Below are positions 25,790 to 37,164 of a stretch of DNA of 64,000 nt, one piece after another (the first letter of the stretch is position 1; the number at the start of each line of letters is the position of its first letter). Source of the stretch: Methylovulum miyakonense HT12 (GTDB taxonomy: Bacteria > Pseudomonadota > Gammaproteobacteria > Methylococcales > Methylomonadaceae); NCBI RefSeq assembly GCF_000384075.1, contig NZ_KB913025.1, positions 1,394,718 to 1,458,717 on the forward strand. Direction: 5' to 3'. Under the pieces are notes generated by a model. The model was given only the letters and a program-made list of their open reading frames with translations, was not told the origin of the DNA and searched no databases. The position numbers and the translations under genes are program-made.

Positions 25790-27187
25790 TCATTTTTTAC
25801 TTTTAACCCGTTTTATTAAGCGTTCACGCCTTTCCACTTGCCAATCGGTGAGTTTCTTTTTCTGTCCGCTAAACGGGTTCGCCGCCGATTTGAATTCCAA
25901 GCGTATCGGTGTGCCGGACAATTTCAGCTTTTCGCGGTAATAATTGGTCAGATAGCGTTTGTACGAAACGGGCAGGGCATCGGTTTGGACACCGTGGATA
26001 ATCACGATAGGCGGGTTGCGTCCGCCTTGGTGGGCGTATTTCAATTTGATGCGGCGGTTGTTGATCATCGGTGGCTGGTGCGCGTCGGTCGCTTCCTTGA
26101 GGATGCGTGTCAACACGGGCGTGGACATATTGATCATCGCCGAATCGTAGAGGCTGTTGACGACATCAAACAGCTTGCCGACGCCGCTGCCATGCAGCGC
26201 GGAAATCGGGTGTTTTTCGGCAAACTCCATAAAACCCAATTTCACTTCCAATTGCCGTTTGATGGTCTCCTTTTGGTGGGCGTCCAAGCCGTCCCATTTG
26301 TTCAGGCCGATAATCATCGCCCGTCCGGCTTCAATGACCAAACCCAGCAAATGCGCGTCTTGGTCGGTCACCCCTTCGCTGGCATCAATCAGGTAAATCA
26401 CCACATGCGCTTTTTCAATCGCTTGTAGGGATTTGATGACGCTGAATTTTTCGATGGTTTCGGCAATTTTTGAACGGCGGCGCATCCCCGCGGTGTCAAT
26501 CAGGGTAAATTGTTTGCCATTGCGCTCGAAAGGGATGTAAATGCTATCGCGGGTGGTGCCAGGCTGGTCATAAACGATGACCCGTTCTTCACCCAACAGG
26601 CGGTTGACCAGGGTTGATTTGCCGACATTCGGGCGGCCGACTACAGCGATGCCCACGCCTTTGCGCTCGCCTTCATCATCCACCAAATCGGCGGCAGGGG
26701 GCAATAACTTATTGACGCGCTCCAGCAATTCAGGGACGCCGCGCCCATGCGAGGCGGCAATTTGCGATGGTTCGCCCAAGGCCAACGAGTAAAATTCACT
26801 GGTGGCGAGGTTGGCGTCCAAACCGTCAATCTTATTGGTCACTAAGATGATGGGTTTGGACATTTTTCTCAGCGTTTCGGCGATGGCTTTATCTGAGGCA
26901 CTAAGGCCTTCACGCGCATCGACCATAAACAGCACAATATCGGCTTCTTCCAGGGCGATTTGCACCTGTTTTCTGGAAAAGCTCTCGATACCTTCGGCAT
27001 CATCGGCGATACCGCCGGTGTCCACGACCAGGCACGGGCGGATGCCGTGCTTGATGCGCCCGTATTGGCGGTCACGCGTCAACCCCGGAAAATCCGCCAC
27101 TAAAGCTTCACGGCTACGGGTCAGGTAATTGAAAAGGGTGGATTTGCCGACATTAGGCCGTCCGACCAAGGCGATGACAGGTAACAT
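25790..27187 (-). CDS. der: Ribosome-associated GTPase Der (EngA)
   Basis: A 465-residue protein with two tandem G domains, each with a complete P-loop ([12 protein letters not shown] at ~9 and [12 protein letters not shown] at ~184), DTGG/DTAG switch II and NKID/NKWD motifs, then a KH-like domain. Required for 50S subunit maturation. It starts two bases after the bamB stop; hisS-yfgM-bamB-der is the usual gammaproteobacterial order. Confidence 0.96.
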   Translation of the reverse strand: MLPVIALVGRPNVGKSTLFNYLTRSREALVADFPGLTRDRQYGRIKHGIRPCLVVDTGGIADDAEGIESFSRKQVQIALEEADIVLFMVDAREGLSASDKAIAETLRKMSKPIILVTNKIDGLDANLATSEFYSLALGEPSQIAASHGRGVPELLERVNKLLPPAADLVDDEGERKGVGIAVVGRPNVGKSTLVNRLLGEERVIVYDQPGTTRDSIYIPFERNGKQFTLIDTAGMRRRSKIAETIEKFSVIKSLQAIEKAHVVIYLIDASEGVTDQDAHLLGLVIEAGRAMIIGLNKWDGLDAHQKETIKRQLEVKLGFMEFAEKHPISALHGSGVGKLFDVVNSLYDSAMINMSTPVLTRILKEATDAHQPPMINNRRIKLKYAHQGGRNPPIVIIHGVQTDALPVSYKRYLTNYYREKLKLSGTPIRLEFKSAANPFSGQKKKLTDWQVERRERLIKRVKSKK

Positions 27188-27189
27188 AA

Positions 27190-28377
27190 TTATTGGACTG
27201 TTAAGGCGGCAAGCGTGCCGTCTTTTGCATAAACGTAAACGGTATTGTCCACGACCACAGGTTTGGCTTCGATAGGGCCGCCAGAGACTTGCACACGGCC
27301 CAATTGATGGCCGTCAGTGGTGCTTAACCAGTGCACATAACCTTCAAAATCACCGACGACGACATAATGGCCATAAACCGCAGGGGCGGTGGTGCGCCGT
27401 TGGTGCAAGTCTTTTTGTCTCCACAACGACGAGCCGCTGCGCAAATCCAATTGCCAAACATCGCTTTCAATATCGGACAAATACAGGTACCGCCAATCAT
27501 TGCTCAAGCCTGTATAGGAAGAAACGCTTTCATTACGCCAGACCACTTCACCGTCAATTTCAGAAATGGCGCTGACGCCACCATGGAAGCCAGCGACATA
27601 TACAGTGCCAGCGGCTTCCAGCGGATCCGTGTCCAAATCAACCAACCTTTCCACTTCGGAACGGCCTTTAGGGATGGCGACACTGCTTTCCCAAATATAT
27701 TTGCCATCCTTTAACTGCAGGGCCATCAGTTTGCCGTTGTCGTAACCGCTGATGACTTTGTCTTCAATGATCACCGGGGTTGCCGAACCCCGTATGCTCA
27801 ACGCGGGGACATTGACTTCATAGCTCCACAGTTTTGCCCCGTTTGTTTCATTGATGGCGATGACTTTGCCATCCGCCGTATGCACGATGACAATACCATT
27901 AGATACTACAGGCACCGCCAGCACTTCGCTGGAGACTTTGATTTTCCATAGTTGCGTGCCGCTATCGGCGTTTAAGGCAACCACTTCGGCGTCGCTAGTC
28001 CCTAATATGGCGGTGTTTTTCCCCACCCCGGGGCCTGCCGAGAAGGGCAATTCGGTTTTGGCTTCCCAGAGTTTGTCCCCGGAGCTCAAATCCCTGGCCT
28101 GGACCAGCCCTTCGCGGTCAGCGGCGATGACCCTCGCGCTTCCGATGGCGGGAACCAGTTTTAGCATTTGTTCATCAGCGCCGACCCCTACCGATTCTTT
28201 CCACCGTACTTCGATTTTGATTTCAGGGGTGTATTCGACCAAAATGTTGGGCGGATCGGTATTATCTTCACCACCGCCAAAATAATCGGCTATCCCGGAA
28301 AAGGATTCGCCAACAGTGTCCCATGCGGCACAGCCCGCCAGGCCCAAACATAGCAATAGCAGCGTAATTAAGCGCAT
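27190..28377 (-). CDS. bamB: Outer membrane assembly lipoprotein BamB
   Basis: A 395-residue protein. Signal peptide with lipobox LGLAGC (Cys ~16), then an eight-bladed beta-propeller with PQQ-like repeats ([35 protein letters not shown]). It is a periplasmic scaffold of the BAM complex; the bamA gene is ~18 kb away in this window. The ATG overlaps the yfgM stop by one base (TAATG). Confidence 0.94.
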   Translation of the reverse strand: MRLITLLLLCLGLAGCAAWDTVGESFSGIADYFGGGEDNTDPPNILVEYTPEIKIEVRWKESVGVGADEQMLKLVPAIGSARVIAADREGLVQARDLSSGDKLWEAKTELPFSAGPGVGKNTAILGTSDAEVVALNADSGTQLWKIKVSSEVLAVPVVSNGIVIVHTADGKVIAINETNGAKLWSYEVNVPALSIRGSATPVIIEDKVISGYDNGKLMALQLKDGKYIWESSVAIPKGRSEVERLVDLDTDPLEAAGTVYVAGFHGGVSAISEIDGEVVWRNESVSSYTGLSNDWRYLYLSDIESDVWQLDLRSGSSLWRQKDLHQRRTTAPAVYGHYVVVGDFEGYVHWLSTTDGHQLGRVQVSGGPIEAKPVVVDNTVYVYAKDGTLAALTVQ

Positions 28378-29024
28378 TATTTGTTACTTTCTACCTTTTC
28401 AGGGGGGGTCAAATCATCAATTTTTAACTGTAGCAATGGCGATTGATGGCCATTTCTCAGCGCGTTTTGGTACGATGTGCGTGCCTGGTCAACACGGTCT
28501 AAAGCCACATACAAATCACCCACCAATTCGTCGTATTGGCCGGAAAAGCTGGCGGACTTGGCCGGATCAATGTCATTGATCAATTTTAAACCTTGTTCAT
28601 ATTCTTTGTTGGCCATCAGTAAGCGCACTAACCTGACTTTGGCAATGTTGGCCAACTCTTTGTTCGATGTGGCGGACACTTTTTCAAGAATTTGCCTGGC
28701 TGAAGCCAGGTCACCTTGTTCGACCTTGATTTTTGCCAGCGCCAACTGGCTGAATAAGGTGTAGTCGCTGCTGCCAAAACGGGTTTCCATTTGTTCCGAT
28801 AGTTTGGCCACCGATTCGGTTTGGTTTGCGGCTTGGGCCTTCAGCAGTTGGGCATATAATCCGGCGGCCTGCTCGGCTTGCTCACGCCGGTAATCTTGCC
28901 AGTAATTCCAGCCTAAAATAACGGCAATGCCTAGCCCCAAGCCTATCAAGGTCGCCTGCCCGTTTTCTTTCCACCAGCCCTTAAGGGCCGCAACTTGTTC
29001 TTCTTCTGTTTCGTAAATTTCCAC
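28377..29024 (-). CDS. yfgM: YfgM family TPR protein (SecYEG ancillary subunit)
   Basis: 215 residues: short cytosolic N-terminus (EEEQVAALKGWWKENGQ), one membrane helix (ATLIGLGLGIAVILGWNYW), then a periplasmic TPR domain. In E. coli YfgM binds PpiD and the translocon and guards envelope stress signalling. It sits between hisS and bamB as in other gammaproteobacteria. Confidence 0.9.
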   Translation of the reverse strand: MEIYETEEEQVAALKGWWKENGQATLIGLGLGIAVILGWNYWQDYRREQAEQAAGLYAQLLKAQAANQTESVAKLSEQMETRFGSSDYTLFSQLALAKIKVEQGDLASARQILEKVSATSNKELANIAKVRLVRLLMANKEYEQGLKLINDIDPAKSASFSGQYDELVGDLYVALDRVDQARTSYQNALRNGHQSPLLQLKIDDLTPPEKVESNK

Positions 29025-29042
29025 GGTGAATCTCTTATGCGC

Positions 29043-30350
29043 TTAGTTTAAAGGGTTAACAACGGCTTTCTGCCGGGCCGCCAGGTAATCCCGTAAAAAT
29101 CCGATGGCTTGCTGTTGTGATAAGGATTGCTGGCCTTGGCCGTCCCGTAAAGGTTTTAGGCTAATTTCGCCCCGCACGGCTTCGTCGTCGCCGATGATGA
29201 CGGCATAATCCGCACCGCTTTTGTCAGCTTTTTTGAACTGGCTTTTAAAGCTGCCACCATCAATATTAATCTGTAATTTCAACGCAGGGATGGCGGCCCT
29301 CAGCGCTTCTGCAAAACGCAAGCCCGCACGTTCCGCTTGGGTGCCGACCCTCACCATATAAACATCCACAGGTTTGGCGGGTTGGATGCTTGCCAACGTT
29401 TCCATCAACGCCAACAAACGTTCCATGCCCATCGCAAACCCCACTGCGAAATTCGGTTTGCCGCCCAATTGTTCGATCAGGCTGTCATAACGTCCGCCAG
29501 CACAAACCGTGCCTTGGGAGCCTAATTCATCGGTGACCCATTCGAAAACGGTTTTGCTGTAATAATCCAGCCCCCGTACCAAGCGCGTGTTGATTTCGTA
29601 AGGGATGGCCAGGTCATCCAATGTGGCGGTAATGGCCTTAAAATGTTGGAGGCTGTCCTCGCCCAAATAAGCCATTAGTTCCGGTGCCTTGGAAACCACT
29701 TCCTGCATCGCCGGGTTTTTGGTGTCGAGTATGCGCAAAGGGTTGGTATGTAAACGGCGCTGGCTATCTTCATCCAGCGTGTCCAGATGTTGCTGGAAAT
29801 AAGCCACCAATTCTTCACGGTAAGCTTTGCGCTCTTCTATTGTCCCCAGCGAATTTAGTTGTAAACGGACTTTGTCGCGGATGCCCAGCCTTTTCCATAA
29901 ACGGTCCATCAATAAAATCAATTCCGCGTCAATGTCAGGGGCCGCCATGCCGTAGGTTTCTACGCCGAGTTGGATGAACTGGCGGTAGCGGCCTTTTTGC
30001 GGGCGTTCGTGGCGGTACATCGGCCCGTAGTACCACAACCTATGCGTTTGGCCATTCAACAGGCTATGCTCAAGGCAAGCCCTAAGGCATCCTGCCGTAC
30101 CTTCTGGACGCAGCGTCAAGGAGTCGCCATTACGGTCATCGAAGGTATACATTTCCTTTTCGACAATATCGGTGACTTCACCAATAGAGCGTTTGAACAG
30201 TTCGGTTTTTTCGACAATGGGTAAGCGGATTTCACTATAACCGTATGAAGCCATGACTTCCCGGATAATTGTTTCTGCGTGTTGCCAAAGAGGGGTTTGT
30301 TCCGGAAGCACATCGTGCATCCCGCGTATTGCTTGTATCGTGTTTGCCAT
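29043..30350 (-). CDS. hisS: Histidyl-tRNA synthetase
   Basis: A 435-residue class II synthetase. IRGMHDVLP at the N-terminus, motif 2 region [19 protein letters not shown], the histidine-A motif [15 protein letters not shown] and motif 3 in [14 protein letters not shown] are all present, followed by the anticodon-binding domain. Charges tRNA-His. Translated just before yfgM with an 18-base gap. Confidence 0.97.
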   Translation of the reverse strand: MANTIQAIRGMHDVLPEQTPLWQHAETIIREVMASYGYSEIRLPIVEKTELFKRSIGEVTDIVEKEMYTFDDRNGDSLTLRPEGTAGCLRACLEHSLLNGQTHRLWYYGPMYRHERPQKGRYRQFIQLGVETYGMAAPDIDAELILLMDRLWKRLGIRDKVRLQLNSLGTIEERKAYREELVAYFQQHLDTLDEDSQRRLHTNPLRILDTKNPAMQEVVSKAPELMAYLGEDSLQHFKAITATLDDLAIPYEINTRLVRGLDYYSKTVFEWVTDELGSQGTVCAGGRYDSLIEQLGGKPNFAVGFAMGMERLLALMETLASIQPAKPVDVYMVRVGTQAERAGLRFAEALRAAIPALKLQINIDGGSFKSQFKKADKSGADYAVIIGDDEAVRGEISLKPLRDGQGQQSLSQQQAIGFLRDYLAARQKAVVNPLN

Positions 30351-30380
30351 GCTTGAATTAAGGTTGCCTGTTACTGCTGC

Positions 30381-31142
30381 CTATTGTTGGGTAGACTCGA
30401 CTTTTTTTGCTTCATCGGAAAGGGGGAACCTTTCCAGCAGCAGATTTTTATATTCCTGTGCCAGGCCATTATTGCCTAAGGCACGCTCCGTTTGCATCCC
30501 GTACCACAATGATTGGGAAGTATGTTGGGCGGTGCCCAAATAACGCTGCAAATAGGCTTTGGCAGGCCAGTATTCGCGGTTTTGATAACTGATGATCTGC
30601 ATTTCCAGCAAGGCCGGGGCATATTCCGGATTGCTCAGCAACGCTTGCTTAAAAAAAGCTTTGGCACGCGATTTTTGGCCCTGTTTTAGCTCGCAAATAC
30701 CGGCATTGGTCAATGCCAGCCACTGCCGGTCATTCAGCAGGTTGGCAATCGCCTTAGCCAATAAACCCATGCCTTGGACAGGGTCGCCATGTTCACAAAG
30801 AAAACGGCCATAGTTATTCAGCACCCCCAAGTCTTCGGGGGCCAGTTTCAAGGCGGTCTCGTAATGCTCTTTGGCAATAGGGTATTTTTCAATTTTCTCG
30901 TATAAAAACGCCAGGGCGTTATGCACCTTAACGTTGCCGGAATCGTTGTTTAAGGCTTTTTCCAAGTTTTCTTTGGCAATTTCCAAGCGGTTCATATTCA
31001 TATAACGCACACCCAATTGCAAATAGGTGTCCGTTTTTTCGTTTTTTTCGGCCGTGGTCGCACAGGCGCCCAAGGTTAGGGCGCATGCCAAGATAAGCGC
31101 ATATCTGCCTGTCCGGCACCTATCAGGCCACATTTTCAGCAC
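30381..31142 (-). CDS. pilW: Type IV pilus biogenesis TPR lipoprotein PilW/PilF
   Basis: 253 residues. Signal peptide with lipobox TLGAC (Cys ~27), then six or so TPR units ([40 protein letters not shown]). It helps the PilQ secretin multimerise in the outer membrane. rlmN-pilW-hisS is the usual order. Its start overlaps the end of rlmN by 20 bases. Confidence 0.9.
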   Translation of the reverse strand: MLKMWPDRCRTGRYALILACALTLGACATTAEKNEKTDTYLQLGVRYMNMNRLEIAKENLEKALNNDSGNVKVHNALAFLYEKIEKYPIAKEHYETALKLAPEDLGVLNNYGRFLCEHGDPVQGMGLLAKAIANLLNDRQWLALTNAGICELKQGQKSRAKAFFKQALLSNPEYAPALLEMQIISYQNREYWPAKAYLQRYLGTAQHTSQSLWYGMQTERALGNNGLAQEYKNLLLERFPLSDEAKKVESTQQ

Positions 31143-32238
31143 CTGCCAGTTTAAGTTTAAGGTGGCGGCGGCTTTTGTCTTTCACTTGGCCAACCAATTG
31201 GCCGCAAGCGGCGTCTATATCTTCGCCACGGGTTTTGCGGACGGTTGTGACTATCCCCGCATCGTTCAACAAGGTTTTAAATTGGTGGATACGGTTTTTG
31301 CTGGAGCAGCGGTAAGACGAATTTGGGAAAGGGTTGAACGGGATCAAATTGATTTTTGCCGGTACGGTTTTTAATAGTTCAACTAAACCATGGGCGTCTT
31401 CCAGCGAGTCATTCACGCCATCAAGCATCACATATTCAAAAGTCACGGTGCGGCGTGGCGCCAATTTGGCGTTTTCGCGGCAGGCTTCCATTAACTCTTT
31501 AAGCGGGTATTTTTTATTGATCGGCACCAGTTCATCACGCAGTTCATCCCTGACCGCATGTAAGGACACCGCCAGGCTGACGTCACAAACTTCAGTCAAC
31601 CGGTACATGGCGGGGACTACGCCTGAAGTGCTGATGGTCACCCGGCGTTTGGACAGGCCGTAGGCAAAATCATCCATCATCAAGTTCATCGCGGCGACCA
31701 CATTGTCAAAATTCAACAGCGGCTCGCCCATGCCCATCATGACCACATTAGTGACTTTGGCGTCCTTTCCTAAGCGGTTTTGTGCAACATAGACCTGGCC
31801 AATGATTTCGGAGGTGTCCAAATTGCGGTTAAAGCCTTGCTGTGCGGTTGAACAAAAAGTGCATGCCAAGGCGCACCCGATTTGGGAGGAGACACATAAA
31901 GTCCCGCGCCCTTCTTCGGGGATGAACACCGTTTCCACGCGATTGCCGCAATGGGTTTGCAACACCCACTTGTACACGCCATCACTGGCGAGTTGTTCAA
32001 CGACAATTTCGGGGGTCTCAAGACAGCAGTTTTCCGCCAAATAGCTACGCAAAGGTTTGCTTAAGTTGGTCATCAAGTCAAAGTCAGTGACCCCTTCCTG
32101 ATAAATCCATTTAAGTAATTGCGTTGCCCGGAATGGCTTTTCACCTAAACCGACAAAAAAGGCCGCGAGGCCTTTTCTGTCGAAATCGAGCAAATTGATT
32201 TTTTTAACCTTAGCGGGTTCTGGCACAGAGTTCATCAT
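31123..32238 (-). CDS. rlmN: Dual-specificity RNA methyltransferase RlmN
   Basis: A radical-SAM enzyme that methylates C2 of A2503 in 23S rRNA and A37 in some tRNAs. The cluster motif is CALACTFCS (C-x3-C-x2-C), and the SAM motif [12 protein letters not shown] follows. The resolving Cys lies in the C-terminal [13 protein letters not shown]. Two adjacent ATG codons at 32238 and 32235 are chosen; the frame stays open 21 codons further but that part overlaps ndk. The overlap with the ndk 3' end is ~29 bases, so translation is coupled. Confidence 0.94.
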   Translation of the reverse strand: MMNSVPEPAKVKKINLLDFDRKGLAAFFVGLGEKPFRATQLLKWIYQEGVTDFDLMTNLSKPLRSYLAENCCLETPEIVVEQLASDGVYKWVLQTHCGNRVETVFIPEEGRGTLCVSSQIGCALACTFCSTAQQGFNRNLDTSEIIGQVYVAQNRLGKDAKVTNVVMMGMGEPLLNFDNVVAAMNLMMDDFAYGLSKRRVTISTSGVVPAMYRLTEVCDVSLAVSLHAVRDELRDELVPINKKYPLKELMEACRENAKLAPRRTVTFEYVMLDGVNDSLEDAHGLVELLKTVPAKINLIPFNPFPNSSYRCSSKNRIHQFKTLLNDAGIVTTVRKTRGEDIDAACGQLVGQVKDKSRRHLKLKLAGAENVA

Positions 32239-32641
32239 CTGAGAAGAAATAAGCAATTTCTCTAGCCGCCGTTGCCAATGCGTCTGACCCATGCACGGCA
32301 TTTTCGTCTATGCTGTTCGCAAAGTCGGCGCGGATAGTGCCTGCGGCAGCGTCTTTAGGGTTGGTTGCGCCCATGATTTCACGGTGTTTTAGAACGGCAT
32401 TTTCACCTTCCAACACTTGCATGATGACCGGGCCTGAAATCATGAAAGCGACGAGGTCATTGAAAAAACCGCGTTCGCTGTGTTCTGCGTAAAAACCTTC
32501 CGCTTGTCCTTTAGTCAAATGCAGCATTTTTGCAGCAACGATTTTCAGGCCGTTTTTTTCAAAACGGCTATAAATTTCGCCGATCACGTTTTTTGCCACT
32601 GCATCTGGTTTAATGATTGAGAAGGTACGTTCGATTGCCAT
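32210..32641 (-). CDS. ndk: Nucleoside diphosphate kinase
   Basis: 143 residues starting [17 protein letters not shown]. The catalytic His is in [12 protein letters not shown], and Kpn-loop residues are present (RADFANS). Balances NTP pools. The start at 32641 fits the family; the 14 codons before it are not conserved. First gene of ndk-rlmN-pilW-hisS-yfgM-bamB-der. Confidence 0.95.
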   Translation of the reverse strand: MAIERTFSIIKPDAVAKNVIGEIYSRFEKNGLKIVAAKMLHLTKGQAEGFYAEHSERGFFNDLVAFMISGPVIMQVLEGENAVLKHREIMGATNPKDAAAGTIRADFANSIDENAVHGSDALATAAREIAYFFSDDELCARTR

Positions 32642-32723
32642 TGTTTCTAAAGCTCCAAGGGATTGATTAAAAATGATTGCCAATTATAGCCGATTAAGAT
32701 GACGGATGTGATTAATCGTGAAC

Positions 32724-33647
32724 TTACGGCAAATTATCCAGATGGGATTCCTTGACATCGGGGATCAGGTCTTGCGGGCTGACCCCCAAAATCAACGCCA
32801 TCGGGCTGGCGATAAAAATGGATGAGTAGGTGCCGAAAAATACCCCGAACAACAGCACCACAGCAAAACCATGTATCACTTCGCCGCCTAAGAAGAACAG
32901 TGAAACTAAAACCAAGATAACCGTCAGCGAAGTCATAATGGTACGGCTCAAAGTCACGTTTACAGAAATGTTCATCATTTCTTCAGTGGTTTTATTCCTT
33001 ATCAAGATAAAATTTTCCCTGATACGGTCATAGACCACAATGGTGTCGTTCAGCGAATAACCAATCAATGCCAACACTGCCGCCAATACCGTCAAATCAA
33101 ATTCCATCTTTAACAATGAAAAGACACCCAGCGTGACAATAACATCATGCAGGGTGGCGATGACGGCACCCAAGGAGAATTTCCATTCAAACCTCCACGC
33201 GACATAAATCAAAATGCCGATGGTTGAATAGAGCAAAGCCAAAAAGCCGTCTTGAGCCAAATCGTCACCGACTTGCGGGCCGACAAACTCCACGCGCCGT
33301 AAACTTGCAGGTTCAGCGGTGTGCTTGTTGATCGCTTCCAGCACCTTAGTGCTTAAGTCGGCACTGCTCACACCTTCTTGTAACTTCAAACGGATCAGCA
33401 CATCTTTGGCCGTGCCAAAATTCTGCACCGTCGCATCGGCAAAACCGGATTCATCAAGTGTCGTGCGTAACACAGTCAAATCCGCAGGCTTTTGGTAACC
33501 GACTTCAATGAGCGTGCCGCCAGTAAAGTCAATGCCCATCTGCAAACCCTGCACGGAGAGCGTGATAATCGAGATGATTGACAACAACCCCGAAAAAATC
33601 AGGGCTATGTTGCGGTTGCCTATAAAGTTTATATTGGTTGTTTTCAT
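32724..33647 (-). CDS. secF: Protein-export membrane protein SecF
   Basis: A 307-residue RND-type membrane protein with TM1, a periplasmic P1 domain (GIDFTGGTLIEVGY) and TM2-6 including LIGYSLNDTIVVYDRIREN, the SecF signature. Works with SecD in proton-driven late steps of protein export. 104 bases separate it from secD. Confidence 0.95.
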   Translation of the reverse strand: MKTTNINFIGNRNIALIFSGLLSIISIITLSVQGLQMGIDFTGGTLIEVGYQKPADLTVLRTTLDESGFADATVQNFGTAKDVLIRLKLQEGVSSADLSTKVLEAINKHTAEPASLRRVEFVGPQVGDDLAQDGFLALLYSTIGILIYVAWRFEWKFSLGAVIATLHDVIVTLGVFSLLKMEFDLTVLAAVLALIGYSLNDTIVVYDRIRENFILIRNKTTEEMMNISVNVTLSRTIMTSLTVILVLVSLFFLGGEVIHGFAVVLLFGVFFGTYSSIFIASPMALILGVSPQDLIPDVKESHLDNLP

Positions 33648-33712
33648 AATTTAATGTTTTAAATTTTTCCAAATGGGACACGTCGGATTGCAACCCCCTC
33701 CCTACGAAGGGG

Positions 33713-33737
33713 CCCGGGGCATTTCATCCGCCCCGGG
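33713..33737. repeat. GC-rich hairpin in the secD-secF gap
   Basis: cccggggc and gccccggg pair around a nine-base loop. It is not followed by a U run on the minus strand, so it may only slow RNA decay or attenuate secF expression. Confidence 0.5.
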
Positions 33738-33751
33738 TATTTGCAAAAAAC

Positions 33752-35599
33752 CTAAATGGACAACTTTTCAACCCTACGGTCGCCGTAAATCCAGTTGATG
33801 ACCATCCGGGTGCCGGTGATTGCGGTGAACATGGAAGAAAGGATACCGATGATCAAGGTCACAGCGAAACCCTTGACCGAGCCGGTGCCAAAGGCAAACA
33901 ACACCACGGCAACGACCAAGTTTGTGACATGGGAGTCCAAAATGGTCGCAAACGCTTTTTCGTAACCGATGAAGATGCTTGCGGCGGGTGAGTTGCCGTT
34001 CCTGATCTCTTCTTTAACCCGCTCAAAAATCAATACGTTGGCATCAACCGACATACCAACCGTGAGGATGATCCCGGCAATGCCAGGCAAAGTCAGGGTC
34101 GCCTGGAGCATGGATAAAATGGCGACGACAATGACCACGTTAAACGCCAGCGCGAAATTGGCGATCAGTCCGAACAAGCGGTAATAAACCGCCATGAATA
34201 GCACTACCAGGACAAAGCCGACGACAAACGACAAAAAGCCCTTGTCGATATTGTCCTGGCCCAGGCTAGGGCCTACGGTGCGTTCTTCGACGATGTCCAC
34301 CGGAGCCGCCAACGCGCCCGCCCTTAACAGCAGGGACAAGTTACGTGCTTCCTGTGGGCTGTCCAAACCGGTCGTTTGGAAGCGTTTGCTGAACACGCCT
34401 TGGATGGTCGCGACACTAATGACTTTTTCGACTTTTTCCTTATGGCGGATTTTCTCGCCGTTGACCACTTTGGTTTCAACTTTGTATTCGATGAACACGA
34501 CCGCCATCGGTTTGCCGACATTGGCTTGGGTCAGCTTGCCCATTTTCGCCGCGCCCACACCATTTAAGGAGATGAACACCGCAGGCCGGCCGTCTTGGTC
34601 AATACCGGAAGAGGCGTCGACGATTTGGTCGCCAGTGACAATAATTTGGCGGTTCAATAAGATGGGCTGGCCATTTTTCTCGTAATACAAACGGCTGCCG
34701 ACGGGCGGATGGCCTTCGACGGCCTTTTGCACATCATGCTCGACATCGACCAGGCGGTATTCCAGTGTGGCGGTGGTTCCCAGGATTTCTTTGGCGCGGG
34801 TCGTGTCTTGCACGCCAGGCAATTGCACCATGATGCGGTTTTCACCTTGTTGCTGGATCACCGGTTCGGCGACGCCCAATTCATTGACGCGGTTGCGCAA
34901 GGTGGTCATGTTTTGCGCCACGGCGTTTTTGCTGGTTTCTTTCAGTTCGCGTTCGGAAATTTTTAGCCACACTTCATCGGCGGCTTCCGGCTCGGTCACC
35001 TCCAGTGAATGGAAGTCTTTGTTCAGCAGGGCCAGCAATTGTGGTTTTTCATCCGCCGTTTTCAGCTTTATTTTGATGAAACCGTTATCTTTGGCAACGG
35101 ATTGGTAGCGCAAATTCGCACCCCTTAAGGCCAAGCGCAAATCATCGTTATAGCGTTCTTCCGCTTGTTTTGCCGCGGCGTCCATATCCACTTCCAGCAA
35201 GAAGTGCACGCCACCGCGTAAATCCAAGCCTAGGTACATGGCGTCGGCACCCAATGCACGTAACCAGCCAGGTGTGGTTGGCGCCAAATTTAACGCCACC
35301 GTGTAATCACTGCCCATTTTGTCCCTGAGCAAATCGGCGGTTTTTAGTTGGTCATCGGTATTGGTAAAACGCACCAAGACATGGCCGTCTTTGAATTCAA
35401 AGTCTTTTACCGGTGCATTGAGGCTTTTAACCAAATTTTGGATTTCGTCAGCTTTAGGCTGCGCTAAAGGCGTTGCGCGGTTTGATGACACTTGCACCGA
35501 AGGGTCTTCACCGTATAGATTAGGTAATGCGTAAATAATGGCGACCAGAAAAGCCAGCAGAATTAAGGCATTTTTCCAAAGTGGGTAACTGTTTTGCAT
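33752..35599 (-). CDS. secD: Protein-export membrane protein SecD
   Basis: 615 residues. N-terminal TM, large periplasmic P1 (LGLDLRGGVHFLLEVDMDAA, VMVQLPGVQDTTRAKEILG) and C-terminal TM bundle with VGMSVDANVLIFERVKEEIR. Pairs with SecF. Order yajC-secD-secF; tgt and queA are not upstream in this window. Confidence 0.96.
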   Translation of the reverse strand: MQNSYPLWKNALILLAFLVAIIYALPNLYGEDPSVQVSSNRATPLAQPKADEIQNLVKSLNAPVKDFEFKDGHVLVRFTNTDDQLKTADLLRDKMGSDYTVALNLAPTTPGWLRALGADAMYLGLDLRGGVHFLLEVDMDAAAKQAEERYNDDLRLALRGANLRYQSVAKDNGFIKIKLKTADEKPQLLALLNKDFHSLEVTEPEAADEVWLKISERELKETSKNAVAQNMTTLRNRVNELGVAEPVIQQQGENRIMVQLPGVQDTTRAKEILGTTATLEYRLVDVEHDVQKAVEGHPPVGSRLYYEKNGQPILLNRQIIVTGDQIVDASSGIDQDGRPAVFISLNGVGAAKMGKLTQANVGKPMAVVFIEYKVETKVVNGEKIRHKEKVEKVISVATIQGVFSKRFQTTGLDSPQEARNLSLLLRAGALAAPVDIVEERTVGPSLGQDNIDKGFLSFVVGFVLVVLFMAVYYRLFGLIANFALAFNVVIVVAILSMLQATLTLPGIAGIILTVGMSVDANVLIFERVKEEIRNGNSPAASIFIGYEKAFATILDSHVTNLVVAVVLFAFGTGSVKGFAVTLIIGILSSMFTAITGTRMVINWIYGDRRVEKLSI

Positions 35600-35666
35600 T
35601 TTGTCCTTCCAATCATTAAACCGCGCCGGAAGTCGTCGCCGGCGGTGTTGCCGTCAAGCAGGCGGT

Positions 35667-36023
35667 TTATTCTTTTATTATGGATGTTTTTTTGGCAACC
35701 GCTTTATAAGTCCCTTTGGGCATCATGTTTTCGACGCTTTGGCGCTGGACTTGAATGAAGGTGTTGTCGCAAATTTCAATTTTCAGGAAGTTTTCATCAA
35801 AATCGACGACTTTCCCTAAAATGCCACCGGAAGTGACCACTTCTGTGCCCTTTTTCAAGGTAGCCAGCATTTCCTTTTTTTCTTTTGCGCGCTTTGATTG
35901 CGGACGTAAAAATAAAAAGTAAAAAAACACCAAAATACCTAAAGGGAAAAGCATCCCTTCAATACCAGGTTGGCCAGCGGCAGGGGCGGCTTCTGCCAAT
36001 GCGTCAGAAATAAAGAAACTCAT
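35667..36023 (-). CDS. yajC: Sec translocase accessory protein YajC
   Basis: 118 residues: a single membrane helix (FPLGILVFFYFLFLRPQSKR) and the family segment GTEVVTSGGILGKV. Binds SecDF/AcrB-like partners at the inner membrane. ATG at 36023 follows gaggacaacc; four additional codons upstream would need a TTG start. Confidence 0.93.
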   Translation of the reverse strand: MSFFISDALAEAAPAAGQPGIEGMLFPLGILVFFYFLFLRPQSKRAKEKKEMLATLKKGTEVVTSGGILGKVVDFDENFLKIEICDNTFIQVQRQSVENMMPKGTYKAVAKKTSIIKE

Positions 36024-36199
36024 GGTTGTCCTCAATAGTTAAGCGTTAAATAAAAAATCTTGCCATTATGCCATAGTCGGCACGGGTTTTCCTTTTAGTT
36101 GGAAAATTTATAAGGTAAAGCCATTAATCCCTGGAATAGCCCAACTTTAGCCCGGCAGTTTTTATTAAAGCTAGCCTACCGCCCTGATCCATAAATGTT

Positions 36200-36973
36200 T
36201 TAAACCCCAGCACCAGACAAGATACGCCCGACACGCAGCAAATCTTCGGGGGTGTCCACACTGGCTGGCGGTGTCTGGGCCACCACCTGCACCCGTACCT
36301 TTTCGCCTTGCCACAATATCCTAAGTTGTTCCAGCGACTCAACGGTCTCCAAAACGGAAGCCGGCCATAAACAATAGCGTTGCAAGAAGGCAACGGTGTA
36401 GGCGTACATGCCGATATGGCGCAGGTAAGGCATTTTTCCGGACGGTATGCCGCCAGTAGAAGCAAAGCTGCCGCGTTCCCAGGGGATAGGGGCGCGGCTG
36501 AAATACAAGGCATAACCGTGTTGGTCCAGCACGACTTTGACGGCGTTGGGGTTGAAGATTTCTTCGGGGCCGATGACTGCGGCGGCGAGCGTGGCGATTC
36601 CGGCTTGGTGTTGGCTGGCGAGCGCGGTGGCGACATCGCGGATGTAGCCGGGCGGGATCAGCGGCTCGTCACCCTGCAAGTTGACGATGACCGTGCCGTC
36701 CGCCCAGCCGCATTGCCGGGCGACTTCGGCGATACGTTCCGTGCCGCTTTGGTGGTCGGCTCGGGTCATGACCGCCGTAAAACCTAGATCCTGCACGGTT
36801 TGCAGGATCCTTCCGTCGTCGGTGGCGACGATGATCTCTTCAGCCCCCGCCTCGCTGGCACGGGCGCAAACATGGGCGATCATCGGTAGGCCGGCGATGT
36901 CCAGCAGGGGTTTGCCTGGCAAGCGGGTGGACGCGTAGCGGGCGGGGATGACGACTTTAAACGGCTGGCTCAT
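36200..36973 (-). CDS. kdsB: CMP-KDO synthetase
   Basis: 257 residues. [17 protein letters not shown] is the nucleotidyltransferase signature, with DGRIL, NLQGDEP and [13 protein letters not shown] further on. Makes CMP-KDO, the donor for the LPS inner core. It overlaps the Trm112-like gene by four bases, ending the exbB-exbD-lpxK-ycaR-kdsB run. Confidence 0.95.
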   Translation of the reverse strand: MSQPFKVVIPARYASTRLPGKPLLDIAGLPMIAHVCARASEAGAEEIIVATDDGRILQTVQDLGFTAVMTRADHQSGTERIAEVARQCGWADGTVIVNLQGDEPLIPPGYIRDVATALASQHQAGIATLAAAVIGPEEIFNPNAVKVVLDQHGYALYFSRAPIPWERGSFASTGGIPSGKMPYLRHIGMYAYTVAFLQRYCLWPASVLETVESLEQLRILWQGEKVRVQVVAQTPPASVDTPEDLLRVGRILSGAGV

Positions 36974-37164
36974 TGGTATAAGGCTTCGGTTTCTTCGTGG
37001 CTTAAGGTGCGGGCTTCATCTTCAAGCATGACCGGAATATCGTCCCGGATTGGGAACGCTAAACGGTCGGCGCGGCAGATCAATTCCTGTTGTTCTTTTT
37101 TGTAGCGCAATGGGCTTTTGCAAATCGGGCAGGCGAGGATATCGAGTAATTTTTTATCTATCAT
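36970..37164 (-). CDS. Trm112/YcaR family protein
   Basis: 64 residues. [19 protein letters not shown] near the N-terminus and [11 protein letters not shown] near the end are the YcaR pattern (Trm112-like fold; of the zinc Cys only one C-x2-C pair is kept). In E. coli and relatives ycaR lies between lpxK and kdsB, as here. Overlaps lpxK by 11 bases. Confidence 0.9.
   Translation of the reverse strand: MIDKKLLDILACPICKSPLRYKKEQQELICRADRLAFPIRDDIPVMLEDEARTLSHEETEALYQ

Noticed and set aside
36124..36636. 170-codon frame on the same strand as kdsB
   Set aside because: Pro/Ser-rich out-of-frame reading of kdsB, a GC-bias shadow.
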